Shown one piece after another: positions 59,625-64,000 of a DNA stretch of 64,000 bases. The stretch covers positions 3,472,001 through 3,536,000 of the forward strand of contig OZ245872.1 of assembly GCA_965229345.1 (NCBI GenBank), read 5' to 3'. Below the pieces are notes generated by a model. The model had not been told where the DNA came from. It saw only the letters and a program-made list of their open reading frames with translations, and did not search any database. This stretch comes from PBB1 sp965229345. Lineage in GTDB: Bacteria > Pseudomonadota > Gammaproteobacteria > Burkholderiales > Burkholderiaceae_C. Position numbers and translations under genes: made by a program. Every line of letters starts with the position of its first letter. Position 1 is the first letter of the stretch.

Positions 59625-61034
59625 TCAAAGCAGTCGCCGGACGTCGACGAAATGGCCCTCGATCGCCGCCGCCGCGGCCATCGCCGGGCTCACCAGGTGG
59701 GTGCGGCCACCGGCGCCCTGGCGGCCCTCGAAATTGCGGTTCGAGGTCGAGGCGCAGCGCTCGCCGGGCTCCAGCCGATCGGCATTCATGGCCAGGCACA
59801 TCGAGCAGCCGGGCTCGCGCCATTCGAAGCCCGCGGCCTTGAACACCGCATCCAGCCCTTCGCGCTCAGCCTGCTCCTTGACCAGACCGGAGCCGGGCAC
59901 GACCAGCGCCAGCTTGATATTCGCAGCCAGCTTGCGACCCAGCTTGCGCACCACCGCCGCCGCTTCGCGCATGTCTTCAATGCGGGAGTTGGTGCACGAG
60001 CCGATGAACACCTTGTCGACCAGGATGTCGGTGATCGGCTTGTTGGGTTGCAGCGCCATGTAGGCCAGCGCGCGCTCCATGGCGCCGCGCTTGTTCGCGT
60101 CTTTCTCGCGTTCTGGATCGGGCACACGGTCTTCGATGGACAAGACCATCTCGGGCGAGGTGCCCCAGGTGACCTGGGGGAGTATGGTCGCCGCGTCCAG
60201 TTCGACCACCGCGTCGAACGCCGCGTCGGCGTCCGAGTGCAGCGTGCGCCAGTAGGCAACGGCGTGCTCCCACTCGACGCCGGTGGGCGTGTAGGGGCGG
60301 CCCTTCACGTACGAGATCGTGGTGTCGTCAACGGCGATCAGCCCGGCCCGCGCACCGGCTTCGATCGCCATGTTGCACACCGTCATGCGGCCTTCCATGC
60401 TGAGCGCAAGGATCGCCGAGCCGGCGAATTCGATCGTGTAACCCGTGCCGCCGGCGGTGCCGATCTTCCCGATGACGGCCAGCACCAAGTCCTTGGCACC
60501 ACAGCCCGGGGGCAGCACACCTTCGACGCGGATCAGCATGTTCTTGGCCTTCTTGGCCAGCAGCGTCTGCGTGGCCAGCACGTGCTCGACCTCGCTGGTG
60601 CCGATGCCATGCGCCAACGCGCCGAAGGCGCCGTGCGTCGAGGTGTGCGAGTCGCCGCAGACCACGGTCATGCCAGGCAGCGTGGCGCCCTGCTCCGGCC
60701 CGATCACATGCACGATGCCTTGGCGGCGGTCGTTCATCTTGAACTGGGTGATGCCGACACGATCGCAGTTGGCGTCGAGCGTATCGACCTGCAGCTTGGA
60801 CACCGGATCGGCAATGCCATGCGAGCGGTCGGTGGTCGGCACGTTGTGGTCGCTGACCGCGAGGTTGGCCGACAGGCGCCAGACCTTGCGGTGGGCCAGA
60901 TCCAGCCCTTCGAACGCCTGCGGACTGGTCACCTCATGGACCAGGTGGCGATCAATGTAGAGCACGGTCGTGCCGTCGTCCTCGGTGTGAACGACATGCT
61001 CGTCCCAGAGTTTGTCGTAGAGCGTGCGGCCCAT
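59625..61034 (-). CDS. leuC: 3-isopropylmalate dehydratase large subunit
   Basis: 469 residues with Fe-S Cys residues in VFIGSCTNSR and GCSMCLAMN. Aconitase-type. First gene of leuC-entericidin-leuD-leuB. Confidence 0.97.
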   Translation of the reverse strand: MGRTLYDKLWDEHVVHTEDDGTTVLYIDRHLVHEVTSPQAFEGLDLAHRKVWRLSANLAVSDHNVPTTDRSHGIADPVSKLQVDTLDANCDRVGITQFKMNDRRQGIVHVIGPEQGATLPGMTVVCGDSHTSTHGAFGALAHGIGTSEVEHVLATQTLLAKKAKNMLIRVEGVLPPGCGAKDLVLAVIGKIGTAGGTGYTIEFAGSAILALSMEGRMTVCNMAIEAGARAGLIAVDDTTISYVKGRPYTPTGVEWEHAVAYWRTLHSDADAAFDAVVELDAATILPQVTWGTSPEMVLSIEDRVPDPEREKDANKRGAMERALAYMALQPNKPITDILVDKVFIGSCTNSRIEDMREAAAVVRKLGRKLAANIKLALVVPGSGLVKEQAEREGLDAVFKAAGFEWREPGCSMCLAMNADRLEPGERCASTSNRNFEGRQGAGGRTHLVSPAMAAAAAIEGHFVDVRRLL

Positions 61035-61124
61035 GGGTGGCGACCTTTTGAAGAAGAACCTGCAATTTTAGGCGCGACCCCTGCTGCGCCGCCACAAAGT
61101 GACACACGCGTGGCCTGCCCCATG

Positions 61125-61150
61125 AAAAAACCCGGCTCCAGGCCGGGTTT
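61125..61150 (-). terminator. Intrinsic terminator after gltA
   Basis: On the minus strand AAACCCGGC / GCCGGGTTT form a stem followed by a run of six T. It is 20 bases after the citrate synthase stop. Confidence 0.93.
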
Positions 61151-61170
61151 CAGACGTGAAACCGGCCGAC

Positions 61171-62481
61171 TCAGCGTTCGCCGATCAGCTTCACATCGCG
61201 GGTGGGCGAGCCATTGAACAGCTGGCGCGGGCGGCCGATCTTGTACTCGGGATCGCTGATCATTTCGTTGAGCTGAGCGATCCAGCCCACGGTTCGGGCC
61301 AGCGCGAAGATCGCGGTGAACAGCGACACCGGGATGCCGATCGCGCGCTGCACGATGCCCGAGTAGAAGTCGACGTTCGGGTACAGCTTGCGCGACACGA
61401 AGTAATCGTCTTCCAGCGCGATCTTTTCCAGTGCCATCGCCAGCTTCAGGATCGGGTCGTTGTTCTTGCCCATCGCGGTCAGGACTTCGTGGCAGGTCTC
61501 GCGCATCAGCTTGGCGCGCGGGTCGTAGTTCTTGTAGACACGGTGACCGAAGCCCATCAGCTTGACGTTCGAGTTCTTGTCTTTCACCTGCTTGATGAAT
61601 TCGCCGATCTTCTCGACGCCGCCCATCTTCTGCACGTCTTCGAGCATGTTCAGCGCCGCCTCGTTGGCGCCGCCGTGCGCCGGGCCCCACAGGCAGGCCA
61701 CGCCAGCGGCAATCGCCGCGAACGGGTTGGTGCCCGACGAGCCGCACAAGCGCACCGTCGAGGTGCTGGCGTTCTGCTCGTGGTCGGCGTGGAGGATGAA
61801 GATGCGGTCCATCGCGCGCACCAGCACGTCGTCCGGCACGTATTCCTCGCAGGGCGTGGCGAACATCATGCGCATGAAGTTGCCGGCGTAGCTGAGGTCG
61901 TTCTTCGGGTAGATGTAGGGCTGGCCGATCGAATACTTGTAGGCCATGGCCACGAGGGTCGGCATCTTGGCAATCAGGCGGATGGCCGAGATCTCGCGGT
62001 GCTCCGGGTTATTGATGTCGGTGCTGTCGTGATAGAACGCCGACAGACCGCCGACCAGGCCGGTCATGATGGCCATCGGATGGGCATCACGGCGGAATCC
62101 GCGCAGGAAGAACTGCATCTGCTCGTTGACCATCGTGTGACGCGTCACGAGCTTGGTGAAGTCATGCTTCTGCGTTTCGTTGGGCAGTTCCCCGCGCAGC
62201 AACAAGTGGCAGGTTTCCATGAAATCGCAGTTCTTCGCCAACTGCTCGATGGGGTAGCCGCGATACAGCAACTCGCCCTTGTCGCCGTCGATGTAAGTGA
62301 TCTTCGACTGACACGCCGCGGTGGACAGGAAACCGGGGTCGTAGGTGAACTTGCCGGTTTGTCCGTACAGCTTGCGGATATCGATCACGTCAGGCCCGAC
62401 CGACCCTTTGAAGATCGGCAAGTCCATGCTCGGGCTGCCGTCGGAGAACGACAGGGTGGCTTTGACATCGGAGGGGGTCAT
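61171..62481 (-). CDS. gltA: Citrate synthase
   Basis: 436 residues of the type I/II hexameric family. Active-site His residues in WGPAHGGANEA and GFGHRVYKN, and the catalytic Asp in EDDYFVSRKLYPNVDFYSG. It sits between leuC and sdhE, ends in a strong terminator, and is codirectional with sdh. Confidence 0.97.
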   Translation of the reverse strand: MTPSDVKATLSFSDGSPSMDLPIFKGSVGPDVIDIRKLYGQTGKFTYDPGFLSTAACQSKITYIDGDKGELLYRGYPIEQLAKNCDFMETCHLLLRGELPNETQKHDFTKLVTRHTMVNEQMQFFLRGFRRDAHPMAIMTGLVGGLSAFYHDSTDINNPEHREISAIRLIAKMPTLVAMAYKYSIGQPYIYPKNDLSYAGNFMRMMFATPCEEYVPDDVLVRAMDRIFILHADHEQNASTSTVRLCGSSGTNPFAAIAAGVACLWGPAHGGANEAALNMLEDVQKMGGVEKIGEFIKQVKDKNSNVKLMGFGHRVYKNYDPRAKLMRETCHEVLTAMGKNNDPILKLAMALEKIALEDDYFVSRKLYPNVDFYSGIVQRAIGIPVSLFTAIFALARTVGWIAQLNEMISDPEYKIGRPRQLFNGSPTRDVKLIGER

Positions 62482-62533
62482 GGTCGGTCCTTGGGCTAGG
62501 TCGTCGTGGGGGTAGGTGTGTACAGCTAGCGAC

Positions 62534-62800
62534 TCATCGAGGTGTGCGCATCAGGCGCAGCACCTCGAGGGTGCTGTCGTCAAGGAGCCCGTCTTCGGGC
62601 TCCCGGCGTGCCAGCAACAGGTCCAGCAAGTCGTTGTCGGACAGGTCCATCAGCGCCAGAAGTCCGTTGGCCTGACCCTGTGTCAGGCTGGCCTCGTGAC
62701 GGGAGAAGAAACGCTCGACGAACAGATCGTTCTCGAGCAGTCCGCGCCGGCAGCGCCAGCGCAGTTTGCTCAGTGCTCGTTCGTCGATGGGCGTGTTCAT
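62534..62800 (-). CDS. sdhE: Succinate dehydrogenase flavinylation factor
   Basis: 88 residues of the SdhE/SDHAF2 family with the RGLLENDLF motif (the RGxxE FAD-transfer motif) near residue 19. It attaches FAD to SdhA. Lies 24 bases after sdhB. Confidence 0.94.
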   Translation of the reverse strand: MNTPIDERALSKLRWRCRRGLLENDLFVERFFSRHEASLTQGQANGLLALMDLSDNDLLDLLLARREPEDGLLDDSTLEVLRLMRTPR

Positions 62801-62824
62801 CGCGGGAAATCGCAGTCAGTGGCG

Positions 62825-63529
62825 TCAGACCGCCCGGCGAATCATCATTTCCTTGATCTTGCCGATGGCCTTGGTCGGGTTCAGGCCCTTGGGGCACACG
62901 TCGACGCAATTCATGATGGTGTGGCAGCGGAACAGTCGGTAGGGATCTTCCAGATTGTCCAGACGGCCTTCGGTGTCCTGATCGCGGCTGTCGGCAATGA
63001 AGCGATACGCTTGCAAGAGTCCTGCCGGGCCGACGAACTTGTCCGGGTTCCACCAGAAACTGGGGCAGCTGGTCGAGCAGCTGGCGCACAGGATGCATTC
63101 GTACAGGCCGTTGAGCTCGTCGCGCTCCTCGGGGCTCTGCAGGCGCTCTTTTTCCGGCGGGAACTCGTCGTTGACCAGGTACGGCTTGATCGAGTTGTAC
63201 TGCTTGAAGAACTGCGTCATGTCGACGATCAGATCGCGGATCACCGGCAGGCCGGGCAGCGGCTTCAACACCACCACGCCAGGCAATGTGCGCATGTTGG
63301 TCAGGCAGGCCAGACCGTTCTTGCCATTGATGTTCATCGCGTCGGAGCCGCACACCCCTTCGCGGCATGAGCGGCGGAACGACAGCGTCGGGTCGACCGC
63401 CTTCAGCTTGTTCAATGCATCGAGCAGCATGCGCTCGCTGCCGTCGAGTTCGACTTCCAGCGTCTGCATGCGCGGCTTGGTGTCGGTGTCGGGGTCGTAA
63501 CGGTAGATCTGGAACACGCGCTTGGTCAT
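62825..63529 (-). CDS. sdhB: Succinate dehydrogenase iron-sulfur subunit
   Basis: 234 residues. Cluster ligands in order: CREGVCGSDAM and GLAC ([2Fe-2S]), CILCASCSTSC ([4Fe-4S]), and CHTIMNCVDVCPKG ([3Fe-4S]). It links SdhA to the membrane subunits. Confidence 0.98.
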   Translation of the reverse strand: MTKRVFQIYRYDPDTDTKPRMQTLEVELDGSERMLLDALNKLKAVDPTLSFRRSCREGVCGSDAMNINGKNGLACLTNMRTLPGVVVLKPLPGLPVIRDLIVDMTQFFKQYNSIKPYLVNDEFPPEKERLQSPEERDELNGLYECILCASCSTSCPSFWWNPDKFVGPAGLLQAYRFIADSRDQDTEGRLDNLEDPYRLFRCHTIMNCVDVCPKGLNPTKAIGKIKEMMIRRAV

Positions 63530-63581
63530 GACTGCTCTCCGTCGCGGCGGTGATAGGGGTCGTTCAATGAATGCATGGTGA

Positions 63582-64000
63582 TCAGAAGGTGCGCACCACC
63601 GGGGGGATCGATTCCGCCGTCAGCGGTTTGAGGTTCACCGGCTTGTAGTCCAGTCGATTGCCTTCGCTGTACCACAGCGTGTGCTTGAGCCACACCTTGT
63701 CGTTGCGGCCATTCGGGAACTCGGCCGAATTGGCGTAGTCGTCGACGGTGTGCGCACCCCGGCTTTCACGGCGGGCCGCTGCCGACACCATCGTCGCCAG
63801 CGCCACCTCGATCAGGTTCTCGACTTCCAGCGCCTCGATGCGCGCGGTGTTGAACACCTTGGACTTGTCGGCCAGGTGGATGTTTCTGACGCGTTCGGAG
63901 ATCTTCTTGATCTCGACCACGCCTTCGTCCATCGACGCCTGCGTGCGGAACACACCGGCATGGCGCTGCATCGTCGCGCGGATGTCGTTGGCCACATCCT
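63582..64000 (-). CDS. sdhA: Succinate dehydrogenase flavoprotein, C-terminal part (5' end outside window)
   Basis: The last 139 residues of SdhA are visible; the frame stays open to the window edge. RESRGAHTVDDY, near the middle, is the Arg-rich substrate/FAD segment of the family. The start is beyond 64000. It precedes sdhB by 52 bases. Confidence 0.95.
   Translation of the reverse strand, partial: DVANDIRATMQRHAGVFRTQASMDEGVVEIKKISERVRNIHLADKSKVFNTARIEALEVENLIEVALATMVSAAARRESRGAHTVDDYANSAEFPNGRNDKVWLKHTLWYSEGNRLDYKPVNLKPLTAESIPPVVRTF

Noticed and set aside
59652..61217. Plus-strand frame (521 codons) opposite leuC
   Set aside because: Shadow of leuC; no recognisable motif.

Overview
The window is high-GC proteobacterial DNA that looks like a member of the Burkholderiales (Betaproteobacteria). 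The best evidence is the right third (about 42.3-64.0 kb). It has the housekeeping order sdhA-sdhB-sdhE-gltA-leuC-entericidin-leuD-leuB-asd-fimV-truA-trpF-trpB-trpA-accD-folC-SPOR/dedD-cvpA-purF-metZ-gltX followed by tRNA-Ala-Glu-Asp, all on the minus strand, an arrangement typical of that order. The species cannot be named from sequence inspection alone.

Left part (1-7.3 kb): the C-terminal half of a SulP anion transporter, a 731-base gene-poor spacer with relics (a tRNA-3'-end-like stretch and CAGGGAA repeats), a secreted DUF3857/transglutaminase protein, a DUF4124-glutaredoxin protein, a membrane-anchored rhodanese, a small apparently frameshifted gene, a LigB/DODA-type extradiol dioxygenase, a DoxX protein and a divergent LysR regulator.

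Aromatic catabolism (7.5-30.4 kb, minus strand except one regulator): a complete phenol/methylphenol route. DmpR-type sigma-54 activator, sigma-54 promoter and upstream activator site, multicomponent phenol hydroxylase (dmpKLMNOP), a LysR regulator inserted in the opposite orientation, then the catechol meta-cleavage genes (dmpQ, dmpB, a GlcG/HbpS-like gene, dmpC, D, E, F, G, H and a 4-oxalocrotonate tautomerase). Together they would turn phenol into catechol and then pyruvate plus acetyl-CoA. Directly downstream, on the same strand, are a Ycf48-like lipoprotein, an MMPL/RND transporter, a DUF1302 outer-membrane protein and a DUF1329 protein, a likely envelope module linked to the pathway.

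Candidate system (31.4-38.9 kb, plus strand): a tightly packed set encoding a sigma-70-like protein, an unknown partner, a large protein joining an ImmA/IrrE-like HELGH metallopeptidase, a UvrD-type helicase and an iron-sulfur-staple C-terminus, and then a ubiquitin-like protein, an E2-like protein, a JAB/JAMM isopeptidase and an E1-like adenylating enzyme. I read this as a probable defence operon combining a helicase/protease effector with a bacterial ubiquitin-like conjugation pathway. It is followed by DUF3489-DUF2924-large serine recombinase (39.2-41.6 kb), a mobile-island module, and then by the tRNA-Asp end of the core chromosome. The stretch from about 1 to 41.8 kb therefore looks accessory and the rest core.
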